Shown piece by piece: positions 39,401-47,417 of a stretch of 64,000 nt of DNA. Position numbers and translations under genes: made by a program. The notes under the pieces are model-generated. The model saw only the letters and a program-made list of their open reading frames with translations, was not told the origin of the DNA and did no database searches. Every line of letters starts with the position of its first letter. The stretch's first letter is position 1. Origin of the DNA: an uncultured Aquimarina sp. (lineage in GTDB: Bacteria > Bacteroidota > Bacteroidia > Flavobacteriales > Flavobacteriaceae); contig NZ_CANLMP010000001.1 of the NCBI RefSeq assembly GCF_947492405.1, forward strand, positions 1,341,087-1,405,086, in the 5' to 3' direction.

Positions 39401-40903
39401 ATGACTAACAATGCTAACAATATAAACTCAGGAAATTCTGGAACTGTAGTCTGTACTCCAAAAAGAAACTCTACACTAAATAAAGCAGAAGGCCAAATGG
39501 CAGCCTGCAAGGGAGGTGTAGTAACGGCCGTTGCTGGTATTTTTTTTGATGGAACAGGGAATAATATGTTTAATGTAGCTTCTACTGAAGATAGAGGAGA
39601 TAGTTATAATAATGGTCTATCAAACGTAGCCCGTGCTTATGAGTTTTACGAGAGTACATATAATGGTGAAGAAGTAGGAAAAGAATTATCATTTTATATT
39701 GATGGAATTGGAACAACCAGAGATCAAGATGATAATGATATTGGATTTGGAACTGGATTTGGAATTACCGGTATAAAAGAACGTGCTAAATTAGCATCTA
39801 GACAACTCATAGATACTGTACTTATCAAATCCGAAGAAACTATTAATATGGTAGAACTTACTATTGATGTTTTTGGATTTAGTCGAGGAGCAGCTACAGC
39901 CAGACATTTTATTTCTCTAAACTCCAACCCTCATACACCTAGGTCTTCAACAAACCCAATAACAGGTCAATCTTATTCTGAAACTTTTGAGAATTACATG
40001 TATTTTCTCTTGAATACTTCAGGAAATAGGCAGGAAATTAAACTAAAAATTAATTGGCGTTTTGCTGGTTTGTATGAAACAGTATCATCTTACGGAATAA
40101 TAAATTTAGAAGATGATGTCAAACAATTAGGACTAATGGATTTAGATAAAGTTAAAGGCATATTCCATATTGTTGCTGCTGATGAATATCGCGAAAAGTT
40201 CTCCATAACTCCTATACTAACGCCACACAGAAAAGATAAAATTACAGCTTTTAGAAGGAGTGAACCAGGTAAAAATGGATATAGACAAACCATAGTAATT
40301 CCAGGAGTACATTCTGATATTGGTGGTGGTTACAATCCTGTTGAGGAAGAAAATAATTTAATTCTATACCAAAGTCGTGAGTTTTTTTCTAATAGTAGTC
40401 AGGAACCTGAAAGTAAAGCTTTACTAGACAAAATGGAAAAAATTAAAAAACGGTTTATTGATGATGGATGGTATAAAGAACAAACGAATGGCAGTAATGA
40501 TAAAATTTTTATTGACATTAGAAATACAGGTGGAAATCACTGGCGTTATGTACTATTAGCTTCAAGAAAAACTATATGGAATACCTATAGCTATATACCT
40601 TTACACTTTATGACACAAAAAGCCAAATTATGTGGCGTACCATTTGATGATGAAAGTATATATCGCACTTATGATTTTTCCAAATACTCAATACTCAAAA
40701 GATCGTATAACACCCTGAAATCAAATGAATTAAAAATTGAAATCAGTAAAGATGAATTAAAAAAATTAAGAAGTATTTATCTGCATTGGTCTTCTCGTTT
40801 TAATACGCAAAAAGTACTAGGCATTTCTATAAGTCCTCATTCTCCAAGATTTAACCCTAAAAACAATGAAGAATATCAAAGACTAGTTATCAATAAGCTG
40901 TGA
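39401..40903 (+). CDS. DUF2235 (Tle1-like) alpha/beta-hydrolase effector
   Basis: This 500-residue protein has the DUF2235 fold found in T6SS Tle1 phospholipase effectors. The opening motif GIFFDGTGNNMFN (about 46-58) is diagnostic. The nucleophile elbow GFSRG has Ser161, and PGVHSDIGGGY (about 301-311) supplies conserved His and Asp. There is no signal peptide, consistent with delivery by a contractile machine. It follows the second PAAR-like carrier by 28 bases and precedes module-end protein B. Antibacterial phospholipase activity is known for Tle1 relatives and only inferred here. No classical periplasmic Tli-type immunity lipoprotein is visible next to it. Confidence 0.82.
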   Translation: MTNNANNINSGNSGTVVCTPKRNSTLNKAEGQMAACKGGVVTAVAGIFFDGTGNNMFNVASTEDRGDSYNNGLSNVARAYEFYESTYNGEEVGKELSFYIDGIGTTRDQDDNDIGFGTGFGITGIKERAKLASRQLIDTVLIKSEETINMVELTIDVFGFSRGAATARHFISLNSNPHTPRSSTNPITGQSYSETFENYMYFLLNTSGNRQEIKLKINWRFAGLYETVSSYGIINLEDDVKQLGLMDLDKVKGIFHIVAADEYREKFSITPILTPHRKDKITAFRRSEPGKNGYRQTIVIPGVHSDIGGGYNPVEEENNLILYQSREFFSNSSQEPESKALLDKMEKIKKRFIDDGWYKEQTNGSNDKIFIDIRNTGGNHWRYVLLASRKTIWNTYSYIPLHFMTQKAKLCGVPFDDESIYRTYDFSKYSILKRSYNTLKSNELKIEISKDELKKLRSIYLHWSSRFNTQKVLGISISPHSPRFNPKNNEEYQRLVINKL

Positions 40904-40961
40904 TGGTTATTTCAAATGATTTAACTATTAAAATAATTGTTGAAGTAAATAATTAAATATC

Positions 40962-41864
40962 ATGAAATCCTCTATTGTCGACATTCCAAAAAACATAAGC
41001 GTTAGTGATCAAAAAATAAATAATAAAGAATTACAAAATGTAATTGATACTGCGTCTACTCATATAAAATCATCAATAAAACTATACAAAGAAAAAGAAG
41101 AAGACTATATAGTTATTTTCTCTTGGAAAGATCGAAACAAATGGAAAATAGATTATCCAATACAATTACGTAAAATACACAAACAACGTTATGTTACCCA
41201 TAAACAATGTCTACAATTATCAGAGCATATATTTAGCGGCAATTCACTAGATGATCTAAAAGGTTTTATCGATGTTCCCGTGCGTCATTTTACCCTAGAT
41301 GAAATGCTTCAATTCAAACAAGAAGATGAAATGATGCTTAGAGGAGAAGATCCTGATTTACTTATACCTACTCCTACTCCATCTGAAAAACAAGAAATAT
41401 TAGAAACACAAAAAAACAATCTGGAACAGAAAAAAACCTCCAAATCATCTCCAATTCTTGGAGACATAGCCGTCCCTAAAGAAAAACCTAGAACCAAACC
41501 TGTTTCTAGAGTTACTCGTAAAAAAAAGCAAAAAACATCTCCTCTAAAACAGTTCAAGGAATCTACGAAGGAACTAAAAAAAGAAAAAGAACAACCTAGT
41601 GTAGCTAAAGTTCCTGTAAAACCAGTAACTAAAAAAGTTATTAATCCTAAATCATCTAAAGATAAAGCTAGTCATACCAACCTCCTACATCTAGGAAAGA
41701 CAACAAAACCTAAGAAAGAAAATAAATCTTCTTTAGTTATGGGAGAACAACTTGGTAAGGATAAAAAATCAACAATCACTCCTACTTCATCAAAATCTAA
41801 AAACACCAGTAGTAGTTCGAAAAAACCAAAACCTTCTAGTGATAATAGCCTTTTTAGTATTTAA
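40962..41864 (+). CDS. Module-end protein B (paralogue of the 36651 gene)
   Basis: This 300-residue protein has the same N-terminal domain as the 36651 protein (WKIDYPIQLRKIHKQRY, FIDVPVRHFTLDEM, QEDEMMLRGEDPD). A very basic, low-complexity Lys/Ser/Pro linker (about 135-255) follows, then the same tail pattern SSLVMGEQLGK...NSLFSI. No signal peptide is visible. The linker looks disordered. It closes module 2 after the lipase gene. Conservation at both ends with a free middle suggests a two-point tether. The function is not known. Confidence 0.6.
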   Translation: MKSSIVDIPKNISVSDQKINNKELQNVIDTASTHIKSSIKLYKEKEEDYIVIFSWKDRNKWKIDYPIQLRKIHKQRYVTHKQCLQLSEHIFSGNSLDDLKGFIDVPVRHFTLDEMLQFKQEDEMMLRGEDPDLLIPTPTPSEKQEILETQKNNLEQKKTSKSSPILGDIAVPKEKPRTKPVSRVTRKKKQKTSPLKQFKESTKELKKEKEQPSVAKVPVKPVTKKVINPKSSKDKASHTNLLHLGKTTKPKKENKSSLVMGEQLGKDKKSTITPTSSKSKNTSSSSKKPKPSSDNSLFSI

Positions 41865-42113
41865 CTAATTTTATGTATTAGAAATTCTATTGGTTCTTTG
41901 AGGTATTGTAAATTTTCGTATTTCAACATTTCATCACTAAATTTCACAATCCAGATTTAAGTTATGTAACCTATTATGCACATCCACATCAATCTGTTGT
42001 TTATCCACAATTTTAGACCAAAGCCCCACTATACGAATAGTATCTTATTTCTAAATAATACCTTAAGTATACTTATTACATCGCGTAATAAATAAACTTA
42101 AATTTTTTACATC
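41865..42113. other. Intergenic region between VgrG island and peptide genes
   Basis: No gene was found. It contains one isolated DnaA-box-like TTATCCACA (42001-42009) and two short inverted repeats (around 42026-42042 and 42059-42072) in the likely leader of the first peptide gene. Confidence 0.4.
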
Positions 42114-42296
42114 ATGATTAACAAATTATCAAACTTAGGAAAAGCTTTAACCAGAGAACAACAAAAAACAATCAATGGAGGGTTACTCTTACCATGCCAT
42201 AATAATAGAGATTGTGTTGATCTTACTGCTAGTTATAATTATCAGTGTGTTGCCGTTCCTAGTTCTCCATTCGGTAGATTATGTATTTTAAGATAA
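42114..42296 (+). CDS. Double-glycine leader peptide (bacteriocin/pheromone-like) 1
   Basis: This 60-residue peptide has a leader of the double-glycine type (LGKALTREQQKTINGG, cleavage after residue 23). The core of 37 residues has three cysteines and several prolines. Such leaders direct cleavage and export by peptidase-domain ABC transporters (C39). Flavobacterial genomes carry many of these with unknown targets. It precedes a second, shorter peptide by 34 bases. No transporter or modification gene is in the window. Confidence 0.75.
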   Translation: MINKLSNLGKALTREQQKTINGGLLLPCHNNRDCVDLTASYNYQCVAVPSSPFGRLCILR

Positions 42297-42330
42297 TACA
42301 AAACGTTATAATAAATAAAATTTTTACACA

Positions 42331-42474
42331 ATGAAAAAAAACATTTTAAACTTAGAAGGAGTTAAAGTACTTGCAAAAGAAGCGCAGAAAACTGTAAATG
42401 GCGGTTACGATGGTTGTGACTGCGGTGTGGTTACGAATATGCCATTTTTTTGTCCATCTAGAAACTGTGATTAG
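42331..42474 (+). CDS. Double-glycine leader peptide 2, 47 aa
   Basis: This short ATG frame of 47 codons has leader ILNLEGVKVLAKEAQKTVNGG (here given as its parts ILNLEGVKVL and AKEAQKTVNGG) and a 22-residue core starting YDGCDCG with four cysteines (two near the front, two near the end). It keeps the same Gln-Lys-Thr-hydrophobic-Asn-Gly-Gly cleavage site as the 42114 peptide. A clear terminator follows 40 bases later, so the two peptides form one small transcript. The cysteines could form two disulfides. The role (bacteriocin or signal) is unknown. Confidence 0.72.
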   Translation: MKKNILNLEGVKVLAKEAQKTVNGGYDGCDCGVVTNMPFFCPSRNCD

Positions 42475-42514
42475 ATGAAGATACATTAGTTTTTTAAACT
42501 AAAAAAACAAATTT

Positions 42515-42553
42515 AAAATCCTTATCGCATTACTAATACGATGAGGATTTTTT
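42515..42553 (+). terminator. Intrinsic terminator of the peptide transcript
   Basis: AAATCCTTATCG pairs with CGATGAGGATTT (one G-U pair) around an 11-base loop, followed by T-rich sequence. Confidence 0.82.
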
Positions 42554-43140
42554 ATAATTGACTGATGGTATTAAATGTCAATCTAAAACCATAACCTCAT
42601 ATGTTGGCAAATACGTTTTCACGTTACTAAATTCTGTATCTAATTATATGCTAATCTTATAGTACAAAAAATGTCCGAAAAATTTATCTTAGAATTTCAC
42701 TAGTAGTATAATCAATACATCCTTTTGTGTACTTGTTTTTTTTAATCAAAATCCTATTCTCGATAGCTCTGCTGAGCTTGTCTAAGTACAATTTCTCTTC
42801 ATTTCATTACAAAAAATCACTCAAATTGAGACTTTTCTTTTACATTTTATTCTAAATGCAAAACGGGTTACATATATTTTGTAGATGAATGCGCATATAT
42901 CTATTATTCAATAACTAAGATCTGTTTATTGACATATCTTTTCATAACAAATTAGTACTTATATCTGAACTTAGTACTGTTATCATCTAGAACAAAAGAC
43001 CCAAAAAACAATACACTGATCCATAAAATGTTCACCAAAATCCTCAAATAACTATTTCGCTTTAAAATAAGTACTTAATTCGTTTTTCGAATATTCTATT
43101 AATTTTTAAAATCAAAATTTTAACTCAAAAAGCATTATTA
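42554..43140. other. Intergenic region with a degenerate dispersed-repeat-like segment
   Basis: No coding frame is supported in about 590 bases. A segment at about 42756-42790 (CTCGATAGCTCTGCTGAGCT and flanks) resembles the GC-richer dispersed extragenic repeats of flavobacteria, and a similar tract occurs in the loop at 63858-63872. The rest is AT-rich with no clear promoter box. Confidence 0.4.
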
Positions 43141-43713
43141 ATGAATAATCTGATACAAACGAAAAATCTAGTATCCAACATATCGATCGTATTACTACTT
43201 TTATTTTTATGTTCTAATACATTGTTTGCGCAAAGTCATAAAATAGCACTCTCTTTTACTGGTGGTATCGTTCAAGATGGTTTTGGTGGAATGATTACTG
43301 GGGATTATAAAGTGAATGAATTTGATTACCTTCAATTTAATATACAAGCTAGTTTTGCTACTTTCGAACAAAACAATATAGATATCCCTGTAGATACCTA
43401 CTCTTTTAATGCTGGTTTCTTTTTTGATGTTTTAAGAAACAATTCCAGAACCTTCGCACTATCATTAGGAGCTGGTGGTATCATAGGCTATGAAACCATC
43501 AATGATAATGATCCTAATATAGATCTCAATCAAATTCTTAACATCGAAACAAACACCTTGGTTTACGGAGCATATGCAGGTCTGGATGCGGATCTCTTTG
43601 TTTCTCCTATAGTTGCTATAAATTTTAAATTAAATGAAACCTATCACGTTAATAGTGAAATTGGTGAATTCACACCTTATGCAGGTTTAGGGGTCAAGTT
43701 AATTATAAAATAA
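43141..43713 (+). CDS. TraO-like outer-membrane protein (conjugal-transfer family), orphan
   Basis: This 190-residue exported protein has a signal peptide ending LFAQ (about residue 31). The second half resembles Bacteroidota conjugal transfer protein TraO in order of motifs: IPVDTYSFNAGFF, LSLGAGGIIGYETIN, TLVYGAYAGLDADLF and a last strand FTPYAGLGVKLII. TraO is encoded among tra genes of conjugative transposons. Here no other tra, relaxase or integrase gene is present, so it is an orphan remnant or a re-used relative. The resemblance is from memory of the family pattern and should be checked by profile search. Confidence 0.6.
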   Translation: MNNLIQTKNLVSNISIVLLLLFLCSNTLFAQSHKIALSFTGGIVQDGFGGMITGDYKVNEFDYLQFNIQASFATFEQNNIDIPVDTYSFNAGFFFDVLRNNSRTFALSLGAGGIIGYETINDNDPNIDLNQILNIETNTLVYGAYAGLDADLFVSPIVAINFKLNETYHVNSEIGEFTPYAGLGVKLIIK

Positions 43714-43794
43714 ATATCCTATCTGTTAATCATCAATCAAAAAACATCAGTTAGTATTTGCACTTTAATTATCATAAAACTTAAACAAAAAATA

Positions 43795-44835
43795 ATGGAA
43801 ACATTACATCGTATCAACTCACTTAAAAAAACTATTTTGATTATAGTATTCCTTTTATTAGGAAGTCTGACTGTAACATTATATGGGCAAACGAACACCA
43901 AATTACCGGAACAACTCATTACTGAATATACAGGTGTACTCACGAGTGCAGGTAATAGAACAAAGGTAAATACTCAAGGAAAGTGTACTATAAAAACAAA
44001 AGGATACAGAACCTATGCTTTTTACTTTAGTGATGGTATTCCTTCTATATCTGGAATTAAGTTTCTAAAAAATGATGACACATATACATCTACAGTAATA
44101 TATAGAGGCAAAACATTAGCTATTACAATTGATGAAGAAGGTGATCTTGTCATTGGATCGACCTCTGCAGGTGCTATTGCTTTTTCCGGAAGTATTGAAA
44201 ACGATGAATGGAATAATGATAGTAATTCTGACAACACCGTTGTAGATACTAATAATACAGGCATCCATATCGGTACAGGAAATACAGAAATTCATATAGA
44301 AGAAAATCAAACAAGTATAGGAACTGAGGATACAGGTATCCATACTGATAATGGTAATATATCAATTGGCACAGGTAATAATGGTATTCGTATAGAAAAT
44401 GGAAATATATCTTTAGGAACTGGAAATACCGGGATCAACATAAATTCAAATGATGATACTCATAACGGAAGTTGTATCATTGATCATACCCACAACTATG
44501 GAAACTTAATAAATTGTGATTCAAGTGAAATTAGCACGCTCCCAAGAAATGTGGTAGGAATTTATAAAGGTAAATTAAAAACCTACGGTACCGAAAACAG
44601 AAAAGGAATATGTACTATTGTAAAAACCGGATGTAAAACATATCGTTTAGATTTTAGCAATGGTATACCTTCTATACACGACATACAATTTGGAAGAAAA
44701 AACGATTTTGATGAATACGCTTCGGTAATTATAGAAGGAGAATATTCATCAGCTATAGAAGTAGACATGACATTTGATGATCTGGAAATAGATGGCGAAA
44801 TTATGAGAGTATCATTCGATGGAAAAAGGAATTAA
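43795..44835 (+). CDS. Secreted protein with two copies of an unnamed domain flanking a Gly/Asn repeat
   Basis: This 346-residue exported protein has a signal peptide at about 1-31. Domain copy 1 (about 37-137) and copy 2 (about 249-344) share LPxxLxxxYTGVL/YKGKL openings and FSDGIPSISGIKF/FSNGIPSIHDIQF centres. The same domain is the mature body of the lipoprotein at 28974-29390. Between them (154-218) lie about four repeats of a 16-residue unit of the type IRIENGNISLGTGNTG, a beta-helix-like tract. Function is unknown; an adhesive or ligand-binding surface protein is possible. It ends at a bidirectional terminator. Confidence 0.68.
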   Translation: METLHRINSLKKTILIIVFLLLGSLTVTLYGQTNTKLPEQLITEYTGVLTSAGNRTKVNTQGKCTIKTKGYRTYAFYFSDGIPSISGIKFLKNDDTYTSTVIYRGKTLAITIDEEGDLVIGSTSAGAIAFSGSIENDEWNNDSNSDNTVVDTNNTGIHIGTGNTEIHIEENQTSIGTEDTGIHTDNGNISIGTGNNGIRIENGNISLGTGNTGININSNDDTHNGSCIIDHTHNYGNLINCDSSEISTLPRNVVGIYKGKLKTYGTENRKGICTIVKTGCKTYRLDFSNGIPSIHDIQFGRKNDFDEYASVIIEGEYSSAIEVDMTFDDLEIDGEIMRVSFDGKRN

Positions 44836-44879
44836 TGTAACCCTATAATGAATAGGTTTGTATTTTGTGTGTTAAGTAG

Positions 44880-44913
44880 GATTCATCAAACTTGTCTTCA
44901 GGTTTGATGAATC
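44880..44913. terminator. Bidirectional terminator between convergent genes
   Basis: A perfect 12-bp stem (GATTCATCAAAC with GTTTGATGAATC) surrounds a 10-base loop, between the 43795 gene and the minus-strand LytTR gene. Confidence 0.75.
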
Positions 44914-44923
44914 TTTAACAAAA

Positions 44924-45529
44924 TTATATCACTCGTATTTTTTTATATAATTCTTCTTTGTATGTTCTCCCCACAGGAATGTGATGCTTCTGGATCTCTA
45001 TAGTTTGATCCTGCTCATAAAATGAATCTATTTTATGCCAATTAATAATATAAGATCTATGTGTCTGAATAAAAAAATCACAATTTAATGCTTTAAGCAG
45101 ACTAGTTATGGAGTGACGAACAGAAAGCTTTTTTCCATCCGAAGTAATAATGGAACAATAATTTTTAGAATCTGTATGAGCAAAAATTATTGTATTTATT
45201 GCTACTTTAATCAACTTATTACCACATTTAACAAATAAGTAAGAAGGCTCTTTATTTTCTTTTTTCTCTATTTTAACTTCCTCCTGAAATGTAGGAAACT
45301 GCATTGGATTTTTATAAAGTGAATTAACCTTTTTGGTCAACCCTAAGCTAGCATGTTTCGATCGAATATAAAATCCGATAATTATGCCATCCGGAGTATG
45401 TTTTATTACTTGTTTTTGTACCGTAAGCGAAGTTCCCAAATTACTCAAGGATGCATTCTTGAGATCATTAATATCAATATCTAATTCTTCTAAGTATGAA
45501 TCATTTGTATCTAAATTATGTGTCTCCAT
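44924..45529 (-). CDS. LytTR DNA-binding protein without a receiver domain
   Basis: This 201-residue protein has a C-terminal LytTR domain (about 98-201: VKCGNKLIKVAINTIIFAHT, then THRSYIINWHKID and HHIPVGRTYKEELYKKIRVI). It is very close to the LytTR half of the response regulator at 48517-49230. In place of a REC domain is a 90-residue segment with no Asp phosphorylation site. It includes PDGIIIGFYIRSKHASLGLT, which I do not recognise. It could bind the same DNA sites as the response regulator without needing phosphorylation and so compete with it. A good promoter lies upstream (45557-45588). A perfect 26-bp palindrome separates it from the divergent TPR-AraC gene. Confidence 0.85.
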   Translation of the reverse strand: METHNLDTNDSYLEELDIDINDLKNASLSNLGTSLTVQKQVIKHTPDGIIIGFYIRSKHASLGLTKKVNSLYKNPMQFPTFQEEVKIEKKENKEPSYLFVKCGNKLIKVAINTIIFAHTDSKNYCSIITSDGKKLSVRHSITSLLKALNCDFFIQTHRSYIINWHKIDSFYEQDQTIEIQKHHIPVGRTYKEELYKKIRVI

Positions 45530-45556
45530 GTTATCTGCTTTTTATGTTCACTTTCT

Positions 45557-45588
45557 CAAATCTAACTCAGTTCTGTTGTACAATGCAA
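45557..45588 (-). promoter_or_regulatory. Promoter of the LytTR gene
   Basis: On the minus strand TTG (45586-45588) and TAGATTTG (45557-45564, exact TAnnTTTG) are spaced by 21 bases. The leader would be about 20 bases. Confidence 0.65.
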
Positions 45589-45616
45589 AGCATTATTAGT
45601 GATATTTATAAATCTA

Positions 45617-45642
45617 GAGTTGAAATTTATAAATTTCAACTC
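45617..45642. promoter_or_regulatory. Perfect 26-bp palindrome, probable operator between divergent regulators
   Basis: GAGTTGAAATTTA is followed directly by its reverse complement TAAATTTCAACTC. It lies between the promoters of the LytTR gene and the TPR-AraC gene, so a bound dimer could control both. Its 14-base core recurs at 47447-47460. Confidence 0.6.
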
Positions 45643-45667
45643 TTACAAATTCTAATGATTATTTCTA

Positions 45668-45694
45668 TTGATACCTATTAAATCTTTACATTCG
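45668..45694 (+). promoter_or_regulatory. Possible promoter of the TPR-AraC gene
   Basis: TTG at 45668-45670 and TACATTCG at 45687-45694 (one mismatch to TAnnTTTG) are spaced by 16 bases, slightly short. The leader would be about 40 bases. Confidence 0.4.
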
Positions 45695-45740
45695 CAATAT
45701 AATACCCCGTACTAGATATAAGTTAAAAAGTTCTTTACTG

Positions 45741-47417
45741 ATGAAAATGAAATGTTTATCAATACTATTTATAATTGTCCTGTCATTATCAAACAATGCA
45801 GCTGTTGCCCAGGATAATTTTGATGAACTAAAGGCTCTTATTTTGAAAGAAAAGATAGATTCTTCAAAAGCAAAAATTGCAAAGACTTACCTTAAACGTT
45901 CCATTCGTAAATCTGATACTTTAAACATAGCAAACGCTTACCTTTTCTTATCTGCATACGACCCTAGTAATAAGGTGGCGTATATAGATAGTATTATTAA
46001 TCTAACAAGAAACAAAAGTTATTATAGATTTCCGGCAGTAAGCTATTTACAAAAGGGTGTTGCAAAGTATGAATCAGGAAACTATATAGAAGCTCTGGAG
46101 TTATATATAAAAGCTTCTGAAACTGCAAAAAAAGGAGAAAATCATACAATATACTTATCAGCTAAATTTAATATAGGACTACTAAAAAACATGTCTGGTG
46201 ACCGCGAAGGAGCGCTAAACATTTTTGCTGAGTATGTTGCATTTTTGGAACAAAGCCCTCAATATAAAACTGAATATACTTATAATCGAGGATTGTTTGC
46301 CCTGGCAGATTCTTATATATATACCAAAAAACTAGATCTTGCAGAAATAACTATTGATAAAGGAATTAAAGAATCACTAAAAACACAGGATTCTATCATT
46401 TACTCATATTTACTAGTGACTTCAGGAATACATCAGTACCTGATAAACGATTATCATAAAGCAATAGATAGCTTACAAAAAGGGAAAAAATTAATAAAAC
46501 AATTTGATGATGTAGAAACAAGAATAGCGACCTGTAATTATTACATTGGTAGAAGTTACAAAGGCCTTGGTGATGAAAGAAAAAGTATATATTATTTTAA
46601 AAACACAGATACCAATCTCAGAAAAACAAAAGATGTAATACCGGATATAATTGATGTTTATGATGATTTAAGAGCGTTTGCAAAATCTAAAAACGACTAT
46701 GAACTACAAATAGAATATATCAACACACAATTAGAGTTAGATAGTATTAGTCATGCTAATCAAATAAATTTAACAAGAAATATTACTAAGAAATACGATG
46801 CCGCAGAACTTAAATCCGAAAAGGAAAGGCTTATAAAACAATTTGAAAAAGATAGTTTTTTAAAGGATAACACTATTAGCTTTCTCATAATACTATCCGT
46901 AGTTTTAGTGTTAGTTGCCATTTATGGTTTTAGGAAAAGTTATTTGAATAAAATACGATTCCAAAAGCTACTCGAACAACAAAAGAAACCGAAAGCAGAT
47001 AAGTCAGAGGTTATAACAAGCATTAGTAATGATCTTACCAAAAAAGAAGACATCGATATTCCGGCTGATGTTATAGAAACAATATTAAAAAAGCTTCACG
47101 ATTTTGAGGATAAAAATCAATTTGCAAAAAAACATTATACACTTAATTCTTTAGCAAAAGAACTAAATACAAATAGTGCGTACTTATCTAAAATTATAAA
47201 CGTATTTAAGAACGTAAATTTTGCAAACTATCTTAACAACTTACGAGTTGATTTTGCGGTAGAGGAACTCAGCACTAATAAATCGCTCAGATCTTATACA
47301 ATACAAGCTATAGCCGAAGAGGTTGGCTTTAAAAATGCTCAATCATTTTCTTCTGCTTTTTATAAAAAAACAGGAATATATCCTTCATATTTCATAAAAC
47401 ATGTAAAATCCTCATAA
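45741..47417 (+). CDS. Transmembrane TPR sensor fused to AraC-type DNA-binding domain
   Basis: This 558-residue one-component regulator has a signal peptide ending VAQ (about 24). A helical TPR array follows (about 40-340, with units such as KGVAKYESGNYIEALELYIK and HQYLINDYHKAIDSLQKGKK). A transmembrane helix lies at about 374-394 (ISFLIILSVVLVLVAIYGF), then a linker and a C-terminal AraC/HTH_18 domain (about 465-558, LNTNSAYLSKIINVFKN and IAEEVGFKNAQSFSSAFYKK). The layout matches that of the histidine kinases downstream, with the kinase replaced by a DNA-binding domain. It probably reads an extracellular or periplasmic cue. It is divergent from the LytTR gene. Confidence 0.9.
   Translation: MKMKCLSILFIIVLSLSNNAAVAQDNFDELKALILKEKIDSSKAKIAKTYLKRSIRKSDTLNIANAYLFLSAYDPSNKVAYIDSIINLTRNKSYYRFPAVSYLQKGVAKYESGNYIEALELYIKASETAKKGENHTIYLSAKFNIGLLKNMSGDREGALNIFAEYVAFLEQSPQYKTEYTYNRGLFALADSYIYTKKLDLAEITIDKGIKESLKTQDSIIYSYLLVTSGIHQYLINDYHKAIDSLQKGKKLIKQFDDVETRIATCNYYIGRSYKGLGDERKSIYYFKNTDTNLRKTKDVIPDIIDVYDDLRAFAKSKNDYELQIEYINTQLELDSISHANQINLTRNITKKYDAAELKSEKERLIKQFEKDSFLKDNTISFLIILSVVLVLVAIYGFRKSYLNKIRFQKLLEQQKKPKADKSEVITSISNDLTKKEDIDIPADVIETILKKLHDFEDKNQFAKKHYTLNSLAKELNTNSAYLSKIINVFKNVNFANYLNNLRVDFAVEELSTNKSLRSYTIQAIAEEVGFKNAQSFSSAFYKKTGIYPSYFIKHVKSS

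Noticed and set aside
42001..42009. TTATCCACA, a perfect DnaA-box match
   Set aside because: It is a single box far from dnaA with no cluster or AT-rich unwinding element pattern beside it, so it does not support an origin.
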